A stretch of DNA of 64,000 nt. It comes from JAFGLZ01 sp964622545. Lineage in GTDB: Bacteria > Planctomycetota > Phycisphaerae > UBA1845 > JAFGLZ01. A program made the position numbers and the translations under genes. Location: the NCBI GenBank assembly GCA_964622545.1, contig CAZUQM010000036.1:9503-73502 (forward strand), written 5' to 3'. The notes beneath the pieces were generated by a model that made no database searches, had not been told where the DNA came from, and was given only the letters and a program-made list of their open reading frames with translations. This document shows, piece after piece, positions 8,093 through 16,251 of this stretch (position 1 is its first letter; each line of letters begins with the position of its first letter).

Positions 8093-8535
8093 GGCCGACA
8101 TCCTCCTCGGTTCCGCCCGTGGCCCTGGCTTGCCGCGCCGAGCGACCGATCGCTTCGAGTCGCCAGAGACCCGCTCGCGCCCGATTGTGCTCGAATCGGC
8201 CCGGGAAACAGGGGACGTTTCCCGTGACATCTAACCTAAGGGTACCCGCATCGCCTAAGGCTGAAGTGAAAACCCCATGAAGGGCCGCTAATCCTGCGCT
8301 TGAACAGATCGCTGCCAGACATAGGGATAGGGTCGTCCTGACCGGACACGGCTGGCATGATGTCGCTCGCCCCAAAGCGACACCGGGGCGATGGGGCGCG
8401 CTATCGACGGTCGCGGGCCGGCCACGGACACGCCTTCTTGCCTTGAAGGGGCCTTGTTCGTCGGACTCGGTCGGCCGCCGGGCACCGGACCATGACCCGT
8501 CAAGCCCTCTCTCTAAATGGCTACCGGACCATCCA
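8093..8535. other. intergenic region, upstream control region of the PRC/sigma operon
   Basis: 443 bases between the PRC copy B start and the stop of the site-2 protease gene. No convincing gene is seen; short arginine-rich frames on both strands lack ribosome sites. It contains the inverted repeat at 8203-8223 and the direct repeats CCTAAGG at 8235-8241 and 8254-8260, the first of which abuts a GGGTACCC palindrome. Confidence 0.5.
8203..8223. promoter_or_regulatory. 7-bp perfect inverted repeat upstream of the PRC/sigma operon
   Basis: GGGAAAC at 8203-8209 and its exact reverse complement GTTTCCC at 8217-8223, separated by seven bases. It lies about 110-130 bp before the PRC copy B start codon. 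It could be an operator for a dimeric regulator or a transcript hairpin; the sequence cannot decide. Confidence 0.4.
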
Positions 8536-9729
8536 TTAGGATTGCCCGGCGGCCTGTCGATAGGCCGCCGACATCTCCAGACCGGCCCCCTGGACAGGAA
8601 GATCCTCCTCGAGCTCGACCTTCAGCGAGATGAACTTCATGAGGTCCTTGAGGGTGAGGATCCCGGCCAGGCCCCCGTTCTCGGCTACAAGGAGGCGCGA
8701 GTTGCCCTCGCGGTTGATCTTCTTGAAGGCCTCGAGGACGTCGGCGTCCTTGCCCACGGTGTTCGACTCGTCGCAAGGCCTGGCGATATCGCCGACCTTG
8801 GTCTCCTCCCATTGCTCCTTGGGCACTTGCTTGATGTCCCGCGTCGTGATGCAGCCTTTAAGCTCGCCGTCCTCGACGACGGGGTACATCTTGTGGTGGT
8901 GCGTGTACACGTAATCTTCGATCAGGTCTCGCACGCTCATCTCCGGGGTCACCGTCAACGGCTCGGATTCCATGAACCGGCTCACGGGCTCGCCCTCGAG
9001 CGCCCGTCGAATGATCAATTGCTGATAGGACATCTGGGCCGCGTTCCTCAGGAACAGGCCGATCAACACCCACCACAGGCCCCCGATGAAGCTGCCGAAG
9101 AGGACGCTGGCAATGCCGAGGATGATCAGCAGGGTCCCGAAGCCCGTGCCGATGCGGACGGAGATTCGGGTGGCCCACTTGAGGTCGTTCTTCCACTTCC
9201 ACAGGGCAGATCGCAAGACTCGGCCACCGTCCAAGGGGAAGGCCGGAACGGCGTTGAAGATGATGAGGACGACGTTGATGAACGCAAGCCAGCCCAACAC
9301 CGTCGTGATCGCGGCCGGCCAGCCGATCATGTCGCCGAAGTAGCGAAACGTCAGGCAGAACAGGATGACCACGATCGTGGCCGCCGGTCCGGCGATGGCC
9401 ACCAGGAACTCGGAGCGGGAGTCGGGAGGCTCGTCGCCCAGCTCGGCCACGCCGCCGAAGATGAACAGCGTGATGCCGCGCATGGGCATGCCCTGAGTAC
9501 GGGCCACCATGGAATGGCTGAACTCGTGGATGATGATGGATGCGAACAACCCCAGGGCCCCGATGAAGCCCATGATCCAATAGGCCGTTTGCGAGAGGCC
9601 TTCCTGGGCCTGGGGGAAGTAGCCGACCGCCAGCGACCACGTGATCAGCACCAAAATGATCAGCCAGCTCCAGTCGGCGCGGACGGGGAAGCCGAATAAC
9701 CTAAACAGTTGATAGCCTTTACCAAACAC
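8536..9729 (-). CDS. site-2 protease (M50 family) with C-terminal CBS pair
   Basis: About 397 residues from a GTG at 9729, chosen because AGGAGG lies 11 nt upstream; an upstream GTG at 9816 has no ribosome site and adds a non-conserved leader. The zinc motif HEFSH is at residues 68-72 inside a membrane helix, and the second conserved motif NAVPAFPLDGGR follows about 100 residues later, supplying the Asp ligand. Five to six membrane helices precede two CBS domains (about 250-310 and 320-380), which usually bind adenine nucleotides and regulate activity. Such rhomboid-like intramembrane proteases (SpoIVFB type) cut membrane-bound regulators, often anti-sigma factors. An ECF sigma gene lies 1.2 kb away on the same strand, but no anti-sigma gene was found. 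Confidence 0.92.
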   Translation of the reverse strand: MFGKGYQLFRLFGFPVRADWSWLIILVLITWSLAVGYFPQAQEGLSQTAYWIMGFIGALGLFASIIIHEFSHSMVARTQGMPMRGITLFIFGGVAELGDEPPDSRSEFLVAIAGPAATIVVILFCLTFRYFGDMIGWPAAITTVLGWLAFINVVLIIFNAVPAFPLDGGRVLRSALWKWKNDLKWATRISVRIGTGFGTLLIILGIASVLFGSFIGGLWWVLIGLFLRNAAQMSYQQLIIRRALEGEPVSRFMESEPLTVTPEMSVRDLIEDYVYTHHHKMYPVVEDGELKGCITTRDIKQVPKEQWEETKVGDIARPCDESNTVGKDADVLEAFKKINREGNSRLLVAENGGLAGILTLKDLMKFISLKVELEEDLPVQGAGLEMSAAYRQAAGQS

Positions 9730-9936
9730 CTCGACACCTACCTCCTGGTCGTTTTCTGCAGTTTGCCCTACATGGGCGTAGGTTTTGCCCTCTGTCCGGG
9801 TCGGTCTGGCCTGCACCGGCGGTGTGGGTCTTGCTCGCCAGGTAGGTCAGCATGGCCCGCACGGGGGGCAGGAGCCTCTCTCGACTCGCCATCACGACGC
9901 GGACGTCGTGGCGCACTCAAGCATGCACCGTCGAAC

Positions 9937-10248
9937 TCAAGGGCACCTCAAATCTGGATGAGTAGGGCTTAATGTGGCCATGGCCCCCGAGGGCGAGGGG
10001 GAATCGGGCTCGGTCGGATGTGGTTTGGGCTGCGGCGGTTTTCCCGGCTTGCCGGGACTGGGCTTTGAGGGTTCGCTCGGCCCGCGGTCCGGTTCGGCGG
10101 GGACGTCGGGTTTCTCGGGCCGGGGCGCCTGTGGCGGCCGGGGCGCCGGCCTCTGGGGCGACGGATCCGGCGGCTTGGGCTGTGGATCGGCCGGTTTCGG
10201 TTGGGGCGGATCGGCCATGGTCGGGTGCGTCGTTCGTGGCGCTGTCAT
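9937..10248 (-). CDS. short proline-rich, low-complexity protein
   Basis: 103 residues starting at the ATG at 10248 behind an almost ideal ribosome site (AAGGAGATAACG). About a third of residues are proline, arranged as PKP, PQP, PEKP and PSKPSPGKPGKP repeats with alternating Lys/Arg and Asp/Glu, ending in a non-repetitive SGAMATLSPTHPDLRCP tail. There is no signal peptide, membrane segment or known fold, and it is probably disordered. The strong ribosome site is the main argument that this GC-rich stretch is translated. It is in the same orientation as its neighbours, the site-2 protease and the BON protein. Function unknown. Confidence 0.55.
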   Translation of the reverse strand: MTAPRTTHPTMADPPQPKPADPQPKPPDPSPQRPAPRPPQAPRPEKPDVPAEPDRGPSEPSKPSPGKPGKPPQPKPHPTEPDSPSPSGAMATLSPTHPDLRCP

Positions 10249-10417
10249 CGTTATCTCCTTGCCAAGCCTCTGCCTGGCAGCCTGCCGAGCCGCGACGTTG
10301 CGGATCAAGGTGACCCGTCGATCAGACGTTGCCGTACGGTCAGGGAATGCAGGGAGGGCCGCCGCACCAGCCTGAACGCAACAGGCCGGTTTGGCGGACC
10401 TTCCTGGGGGAGGCTGT

Positions 10418-11956
10418 TTAGAACGAGTACGGCGTATAGGGGTTCGGATACGTGTGCGGGAAGTAGCCGAACCGGTTTTCGTCGTCCTCGGTCTCCTCGG
10501 CTCGACGGACCTTCAAACGATCGCGCACGCTATCGGCACCGCCGTCGAAGGCGTTGTCCACGGCCGCGCCGCGCTCCATCTCGGAATCCACGGTCCCGCG
10601 GAGTGTGGCCACGCCGTCCTCGACGGAGACGGTCACCTCCTCGTGCTCGACGAAGGGGCTCCACCAGAGTTGGTCCTCGATGCTCTCCTTGATCTCCCAA
10701 TCGCTCTTCTGGGCCCACTCGGTGGCGACGGTCAGGCGGTTGGCGACGTCCACCACGCCGTGCAGTGTGGCCACCACGGGCTTGGCGTGGTACTTCTCGA
10801 AGTAGGAATCCACGCTCCCATAGAGGTAGACCTTGCCGTTGTAGACGGCCGTGGTGATCTCGCTGCGGCTGAGATACGGGTCGCGTTGGATGGCCTTATC
10901 GACCTTGGCCTTGATGTCCTGATCGCTGATGACCCGCTCGGGCCGGACGCTTAAGAGATTCCGCACGCGGACGACGCCGACGGTATTCCTGGCGTCCTGG
11001 CCGGCAGCCAGCTTGGCGCTGAGGTTGTCGACCTCTCCGGACAAGGTGACGACGCCGTCGGAGACCTGGACGTCCGGCTTGAAGGAGAAGACCCTCGGGT
11101 CGTAGAGGAGGGCGTCCTTGACGGCCTTGGTGATCTGCTCGTCGGTCTTCAGCTTGAACTTGTTCTTGCGGCGCATCGCATCGCGCGCCCACCACTTGAT
11201 CTCGAGCCCGCCGATATCCACCGCCTTAGCGCCGGCCACCCAGGCGGTCCGCTGGGCGCGGGTCCGTTCGGCCGCGCTGCCGACCGTACCGTCGAGGTCG
11301 ACCTTGCCGTCGTTCACACTGACGTTGATCAGACCATCGTCGATCCACGCGTCGGCCGCGAGTCGGCCCTCGATGTCCTGGGCAATCTGGAAGTCGGATC
11401 GATCCCCCTCGTACCGCACGGAGATGGCATTGCTCACGCCCCGAACGCCGCGCACGCCCTTGGCGACCTGCCCGGCGAGGGTCTTCTCGGCCCACGACTC
11501 GACCTTGCCTGTCAGCGTCACGTGGCCGTTCGCAACGCCGACCTTGACCTCGTAGGAGTCGGCGGCCGGGTCCTCGACGAGGGCCTCTTTGACGTCGGTT
11601 TCGATTTCGGCATCGGATCGAGCGACGGGCTTGACCTGGATGTCGTTCACCACCGCCCGCACGCCCTTGATCATCTCGGCCAGGGCGGCGGCACGGTCCT
11701 TGGCAAGGGCATTGTCGACCGATCCGGACAACGTCACCACGCCCTGATCCGTCGCAATATCGATCAGGTGCGACGGCACCGCCGAATCGTTCAGCAGCTC
11801 CATCTTCACGGCGAAGGTGATGTCGATATCCTTGGGCTGCTCCTGGGTGGCGGCGTGTGCAGGACCAGCGGCCACCAAGCAGACCGCGGCGAGCACCGCT
11901 ACGAGTAGGGTCCGCCTCGACGCTGTTGTCGTCGTCGTGATTGCTTGTCGTCTCAT
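10418..11956 (-). CDS. exported protein with six BON domains
   Basis: 512 residues from the ATG at 11956, six bases after AGGAGG. A threonine-rich start and hydrophobic core form a signal peptide cut after AHA (about residue 36). Six consecutive BON units follow, each about 70 residues. Most open with S-D-x-x-I and all carry the GxVxLxGxV strand. Single or double BON domains (OsmY, BamE-associated DolP) bind anionic lipid and stabilise the outer envelope; a six-unit array is unusually long. The tail is rich in Tyr, Pro and Phe (FGYFPHTYPNPYTPYSF). A promoter-like element lies upstream at 12083-12105. Confidence 0.9.
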   Translation of the reverse strand: MRRQAITTTTTASRRTLLVAVLAAVCLVAAGPAHAATQEQPKDIDITFAVKMELLNDSAVPSHLIDIATDQGVVTLSGSVDNALAKDRAAALAEMIKGVRAVVNDIQVKPVARSDAEIETDVKEALVEDPAADSYEVKVGVANGHVTLTGKVESWAEKTLAGQVAKGVRGVRGVSNAISVRYEGDRSDFQIAQDIEGRLAADAWIDDGLINVSVNDGKVDLDGTVGSAAERTRAQRTAWVAGAKAVDIGGLEIKWWARDAMRRKNKFKLKTDEQITKAVKDALLYDPRVFSFKPDVQVSDGVVTLSGEVDNLSAKLAAGQDARNTVGVVRVRNLLSVRPERVISDQDIKAKVDKAIQRDPYLSRSEITTAVYNGKVYLYGSVDSYFEKYHAKPVVATLHGVVDVANRLTVATEWAQKSDWEIKESIEDQLWWSPFVEHEEVTVSVEDGVATLRGTVDSEMERGAAVDNAFDGGADSVRDRLKVRRAEETEDDENRFGYFPHTYPNPYTPYSF

Positions 11957-12082
11957 GAGTCGCCTCCTTTTCCTGAGCGGGTCTTGCTCGGGCTTCGGCA
12001 TCGTAGGCACACGACCCGCGTTCAGCCGGTTCCTTCTGTCGAGCGCACTGTGGCGCGCGCCTCACCAGATGGGAGGCCGCTG

Positions 12083-12105
12083 GCGTTAGAGGCGGCTAAA
12101 TTCCG
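12083..12105 (-). promoter_or_regulatory. promoter-like element upstream of the six-BON gene
   Basis: On the minus strand this stretch matches 16 of 23 positions with 2274-2296. It lies about 130 nt upstream of the BON start codon. It is proposed as an alternative-sigma promoter only because of this sharing and its location. Confidence 0.3.
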
Positions 12106-12181
12106 TGTGAAGCTGTTTTCATGAGGCGCAAGACTGGTCGTAGGAGCGGCGCGTGCGGGGGACGAACCCAACGGGCAGGGG

Positions 12182-13747
12182 CTATTCGACGGACGACCGC
12201 AGGAAGCGAGCGACGTCCGACTTCAGCTTCTTCAGAGACGCCCTATGGTGGTACATCATGTGTCCACCGTCGTAACGGACGTGCGTGATGTTGCGGCGTA
12301 GGTCCCGCCCCACGTCGATGTGGCTCAGCGTGAAGTCGGCGGCGAAGAAGGGTGTGGCCAGATCACATCGACCGCTGGCGACCATGACCTTGAGATTGGG
12401 GTTCTTGACCATGGCCGATTCTAGATTGTCCGAGACCGACAGGTACCCGAGCCCGCTCTCGCCGAACTTCCAGGGTCGGACGCGCTCGGAGAGGACCTCA
12501 TAGGGCAGCGTGCTTTCGTAGCCCAGGGTCCGCCTCACGTAGTCGTTGAAACAGGAGCTGTAGATCGGGAAGTAGCGGGAAAGGCTCGGATCGTAGGTCG
12601 GGCGGCTTGCCGACGGGGCCGGGTCGAAGCCGATGATCCGTCCGTCGAAACGGCCGATGATCTGTTGCTCTTCTCCGAGGAGGCGCTTGCGAAACTGGCC
12701 GGGGGAGATCCTCAGGTCGCACGATTCAATGACGTCCGTGGGCAGGGACGTGTAGCGATGGAGGCGCTTGACGACCTCGGCGCGCTCGGCCTCGGAGAGG
12801 GTCGAACCCTTGGCCAGGGCGCTGATGTAGCGTGTTAGGGCCCATGCCTTCACCTCGGTGAGCGTCCTGTCGACGTCGCGCTGCAGGTCGTCCGGCAGCT
12901 TTTTGTGGTGCCCGGCCAGAGCGGTGTAGGTCGGCAGGAACAGCACGTACGGCAGGTCGTTGCCGCGGGCGGGCAGGATGGTCTGAAAGTCGAGCACGGG
13001 CGAGATCAGGACGATCCCGTTGAGTGCGATACCGTATCGATCGAGCAGGTACTCCGAGAGACCGGCCGCCCGGGTGGTACCGTAGCTCTCACCGGCAAGA
13101 CACATCGGTGAGAGCCACCGCTCGTAGCGGGTCACGTAGAGCCGGATGAAGTCCGCCACCCACTTGACGTCCTCCTTGACCCCGTAGAACTGCTCGGGCT
13201 TCTCACCCTTGGCGGGACGGCTGAAGCCGGTGCCCACGGGGTCGATGAAGACCAGGTCGGTCTCGTCGAGCCAGGACGAGGCATTGTCGACCAGACGATA
13301 GGGCGGCGCAGGGGCGGTGCCGTCCTGCTGCAAGGCGAGCCTCTTCGGTCCGACGGCGCCCAGATGCAGCCAGACAGACGCCGCGCCGGGCCCCCCGTTG
13401 AAGACGAACGTCAAGGCTCTCTCGTTAGGACAGGCCTTGTGGGCCTCGACGGGCCTGGTCGCGGTCGTCTTGGCGGCGAGACGCTCGTAGGCGACGAAGA
13501 AGACCGTCGCCTTCAGTTCACCGTGCTCGTCCTTCATCGGCATGGACGCGGCGGTCGCGCGATAGGCGATTTCGGTCTCGGCGATGCGGACCTTGCCCTC
13601 CGTGATCGAGGCCTTCTCGATCTCACCCTCGAGGGGCTTGTCGGTCGTGGCGGGCTTGGTCGTGCCCTGCCCGTCCGACGCAGGTGCCGAGGTCTGACCC
13701 ATTGAGGCCAGGACGAGGATGCCGCAGATCAGGAATCGCAAGCTCAT
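12182..13747 (-). CDS. exported S10-type serine carboxypeptidase-like protein
   Basis: 521 residues with a signal peptide (residues 1-21). The alpha/beta-hydrolase fold carries the S10 oxyanion motif FNGGPGAASVW (about 116-126), the nucleophile S221 in GESYG, an Asp at D462 (SGRCDLATPF) and His H496 (YDGGHMMY), so a complete Ser-Asp-His triad is present. Bacterial S10-like proteins of about 500 residues are predicted periplasmic peptidases or acyl esterases. The segment between signal and catalytic domain (about 22-45) is Thr/Pro-rich. The gene is monocistronic, with a 170-bp gap to the BON gene. The substrate is unknown. Confidence 0.88.
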   Translation of the reverse strand: MSLRFLICGILVLASMGQTSAPASDGQGTTKPATTDKPLEGEIEKASITEGKVRIAETEIAYRATAASMPMKDEHGELKATVFFVAYERLAAKTTATRPVEAHKACPNERALTFVFNGGPGAASVWLHLGAVGPKRLALQQDGTAPAPPYRLVDNASSWLDETDLVFIDPVGTGFSRPAKGEKPEQFYGVKEDVKWVADFIRLYVTRYERWLSPMCLAGESYGTTRAAGLSEYLLDRYGIALNGIVLISPVLDFQTILPARGNDLPYVLFLPTYTALAGHHKKLPDDLQRDVDRTLTEVKAWALTRYISALAKGSTLSEAERAEVVKRLHRYTSLPTDVIESCDLRISPGQFRKRLLGEEQQIIGRFDGRIIGFDPAPSASRPTYDPSLSRYFPIYSSCFNDYVRRTLGYESTLPYEVLSERVRPWKFGESGLGYLSVSDNLESAMVKNPNLKVMVASGRCDLATPFFAADFTLSHIDVGRDLRRNITHVRYDGGHMMYHHRASLKKLKSDVARFLRSSVE

Positions 13748-14411
13748 GGGATGTCGCCCTCATTGGGTTGGGTTCGGTGTCCGACTCGAAGCGCGTCCGG
13801 CCGGTCCTCGATGCGGGGCCTGAGCCGTTCCGCATGGTCACGTTACACTTACCGGATGAGATGGCGCCGAACAAGCCAAGGGCGTCGGTTGGGGTGGGGA
13901 TTTCCGCCCGGGCCGGATTCACCGGGAGCCGCGGCGCGGAGGCGGCAGCGCGCGTGCGTGTGCCCAGACCCCAGAAAAAAAGCCATCCCGCACCACACCT
14001 CAAGGGGCGCGATGCGGGAAGGAGGAGGGAGGGGAAAGAGGCTATGAATAGTACGCCTTACCTTATGGGATGTTCGCGCCGGGGCGGATATCCCGAGAAT
14101 TCTCTCGCCTGAGCCGGCCTGCAAGGAAGCATGTCGAGTGTGGCACGGCCGCCCCGGGACCGTGAAGATCGGTTTGCCCAGCCGAGGGCGGCTGGGCCAC
14201 GCCCGTGAGGATACCTTCATGCCAAATTCAGGGCCTCCTCAGCCGAAGGGGACATGCTTAGGCGTTGCGGCGGGGTGCCAGCGGTGTGGGCTAGGTGGGC
14301 CCGCGGCCGGTGCCCCGTCGGCAATGGAACCTGGCCGAGCGTCGGGCGCCTGGCGTGGCATGGGTCGCGTCGCGGGCGCCGGCGGCGGAGCACCAAGAAC
14401 GGAGGCCCATC
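13748..14411. other. intergenic region, purine tract, no convincing gene
   Basis: 664 bases between divergent genes (S10 peptidase on minus, aldo/keto reductase on plus). It holds a 27-nt purine-only, G-rich tract at 14016-14042 followed directly by a 22-codon plus-strand frame (14044-14112), and a 10-bp palindrome GAGAATTCTC at 14095-14104. The short frame could be a leader peptide but has no family support. Nothing else was recognised. Confidence 0.45.
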
Positions 14412-15419
14412 ATGGCAACGGAAACCTCGAGTCGTAGGCAGTTCCTCTCGGCGAGTCTAGGGGCGGCCTCTGGGATGGTGCTGTCCCAGACGGGCGCGTC
14501 GGTCGCGGCCGATCCCTCACGGGACGATCAGGGCGTACCGCAACGCCGTTTCGGGCGAGCGGATGAAAAGGTGAGCCTCCTGTGCGTGGGCGGCCACCAC
14601 ATCGGACGTCCGAGCGAACAGGAGAGCATCCGGATCATCCGGCAGGCGATCGACCACGGCGCGACGTTCATGGACAACGCGTGGTGCTACCACCAGGGGG
14701 CCGCGGAGGAGCGGATGGGCAAGGCCCTCGCCGACGGCTACCGCGACAAGGCCTTTGTCATGACCAAGCATCACGGACGGGACAAGAAGACGGCCATGAG
14801 GCACCTGGAGGAGAGCCTCCGGCGGCTGAAGACCGACCGCATCGACCTGTGGCAGTATCACGAGATCGTCTATGACGACGATCCCGACATGATCTTCGGC
14901 AAGAGCGGGGGTATCGAGGCGGCCGACCTGGCCCGCAAGCAGGGCAAGGTTCGCTACATCGGGTTCACGGGTCACAAAAAGCCCCTGCTCCACCTGAAGA
15001 TGCTCGCGTACGGGTATCCGTGGGACGCGGTGCAGATGCCGCTGAATCCGTTCGACGCGAATTTCAAGAGCTTCGAGCAATGGGTCTTGCCGGTGCTGCT
15101 GAAGCGCGGGATCGCCCCGCTGGCCATGAAGACGCGTGGCGGAGGCAAGCTGCTGAAGACCGGGAAGGTGACGGCCGAGGACTTGTGGCGGTACGCCGCG
15201 GCGCTGCCGGTGGCGACCATCGTCAGCGGCATGGACACGGTCGATTTGCTGGAGAAGAATCTGCGTCTGGCTCGCCGGCTGACGCCGATGTCTCAGGACG
15301 AGATGGCGGCCGTCCGGAAGAAGGTGGTCGAGCTGGCCCAGACGGGTGACCACGAGCTCTACAAGACGACGCGGCGGTTCGACGGTTGGGCCGGCCGGAA
15401 GCTGCACGGGGTGTCGTGA
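14412..15419 (+). CDS. Tat-exported aldo/keto reductase-family oxidoreductase
   Basis: 335 residues from the ATG at 14412, six bases after GGAGG. The N-terminus has a twin-arginine signal (SSRRQFLSAS plus hydrophobic core to about residue 32). The rest is an aldo/keto reductase TIM barrel with all four catalytic positions visible: Asp and Tyr in DNAWCYH, Lys in VMTKHHG, and His in WQYHEI. A second NAD(P)-binding segment is less clear near the C-terminus. AKRs are normally cytosolic NADPH enzymes, so Tat export of a folded, possibly cofactor-loaded enzyme is notable, though frequent in Planctomycetota. Its sugar or aldehyde substrate is unknown. Confidence 0.85.
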   Translation: MATETSSRRQFLSASLGAASGMVLSQTGASVAADPSRDDQGVPQRRFGRADEKVSLLCVGGHHIGRPSEQESIRIIRQAIDHGATFMDNAWCYHQGAAEERMGKALADGYRDKAFVMTKHHGRDKKTAMRHLEESLRRLKTDRIDLWQYHEIVYDDDPDMIFGKSGGIEAADLARKQGKVRYIGFTGHKKPLLHLKMLAYGYPWDAVQMPLNPFDANFKSFEQWVLPVLLKRGIAPLAMKTRGGGKLLKTGKVTAEDLWRYAAALPVATIVSGMDTVDLLEKNLRLARRLTPMSQDEMAAVRKKVVELAQTGDHELYKTTRRFDGWAGRKLHGVS

Positions 15420-15520
15420 GGTTCCCACGGCTTCGGCTCGCCTGGCGGCTCGCTCCACCCGTGGCTACGATCCTGACGACCCTGCGGCTTCTGTCGCCCC
15501 TCCGGGGCTAGGCCGGCGGT

Positions 15521-15765
15521 GGGCACCGTTTCCAGGGGCTCGCGCCCCTGGCTACACTCCTTCACCCCTTCGGGGTGGGTGCCGGCTGGGGAGCGCCCCA
15601 TCGCGCTCGAGGACAGCGGCTCGGCAGGGGCCTCGCCTTTCCGCGCAGGCGTTGCGCCAGTCTTTGCACCACTCCATCGTCCTGATCTCGCGTCGCCCTC
15701 CCGCGCACAGGCGTTGCCCTTGCGGGCAACGGGCCCCGCTGAGGACAGCGGGGCTCGGGAGCGAT
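15521..15765. repeat. 245-bp tandem repeat, copy 1
   Basis: First of two tandem units with a period of exactly 245 bp, measured at both ends (15521 against 15766 and 15713 against 15958). It contains perfect stem-loops: AGGGGC-tcgc-GCCCCT at 15534-15549, an ACCCC-ttc-GGGGT stem after that, GTTGCCC-ttgc-GGGCAAC at 15713-15730, and CCCCGCTG-agga-CAGCGGGG at 15734-15753. The middle section differs from copy 2, while the ends are nearly identical. It may be a structured RNA, a REP-like element or a mobile-element remnant. Confidence 0.75.
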
Positions 15766-16010
15766 GGGCGCCGTTTCCAGGGGCTGACGCCCCTGGCTAC
15801 ACTCCTTCAACCCTTCGGGGTGGGTGCCGGCTGGGGAGGGCCCCATCGCGCTCGAGGACAGCGGCTCGGGGGGCCTCGCCCTCGCGCGCACAGGGGTTGC
15901 AGGCTGGATCATGTCGTTGCTGGCGAGCAGCTGGACCTCGCCCTGCCGCGCACAGGCGTTGCCCTTGCGGGCAACGGGCCCCGCTGAGGACAGCGGGGCT
16001 CGGGTGCACG
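15766..16010. repeat. 245-bp tandem repeat, copy 2
   Basis: Second unit, directly abutting copy 1. The stem at 15779-15794 keeps both arms (AGGGGC/GCCCCT) while its four-base loop changes from TCGC to TGAC, as expected if the stem rather than the sequence is preserved. The paired hairpins at 15958-15975 and 15979-15998 are identical to those of copy 1. The ACCCC stem is slightly weakened by one base loss. Confidence 0.75.
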
Positions 16011-16153
16011 GCCTCGTCATGCTCGAGACGGCAGCCAAGGTTGATCCCTGGTCACGGCGACGCAGGACCGCACTGAGGACAGCGCGGCTCGGGAGCACGG
16101 CCTCGCCGTGTACAAGGGCAACCGAACCCTTTTCGCGGGTTGTGAGTACTACG

Positions 16154-16240
16154 GCGCCACTTTCCGTTTTCGGGCAGGTGCCGACCTGATTCTTGATGCC
16201 GAAAACGCGCTTTCATCGACCGTTGCGGGCCAAGTGGCGC
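16154..16240. repeat. imperfect long inverted repeat downstream of the lipoprotein gene
   Basis: Outer arms GCGCCACTT (16154-16162) and AAGTGGCGC (16232-16240) are exact complements, and inside them CGTTTTCGGGCA pairs with TGCCGAAAACG (about 16198-16208). It ends 12 bp from the stop codon of the minus-strand lipoprotein gene (16252), so it may end that transcript. No T-run is present. Confidence 0.35.
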
Positions 16241-16251
16241 TGTGATGTTCG

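Larger units (their letters stand above)
15420..16251. other. non-coding, hairpin-rich repeat region
   Basis: 832 bases between the aldo/keto reductase and the convergent lipoprotein gene. The central part is the tandem 245-bp repeat pair described separately, with partial related fragments on both sides (about 15,440-15,520 and 16,060-16,110). An imperfect inverted repeat lies at 16154-16240. Open frames here are repeat translations without ribosome sites and were not accepted as genes. Confidence 0.6.

Noticed and set aside
14044..14112. 22-codon frame directly after the purine tract (MNSTPYLMGC...)
   Set aside because: Could be a leader peptide, but the spacing to any Shine-Dalgarno core is poor and there is no family or attenuator structure to support it.
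15346..16189. Several 80-210-codon frames across the hairpin repeat block
   Set aside because: They are repeat translations in multiple frames on both strands, with no ribosome sites.
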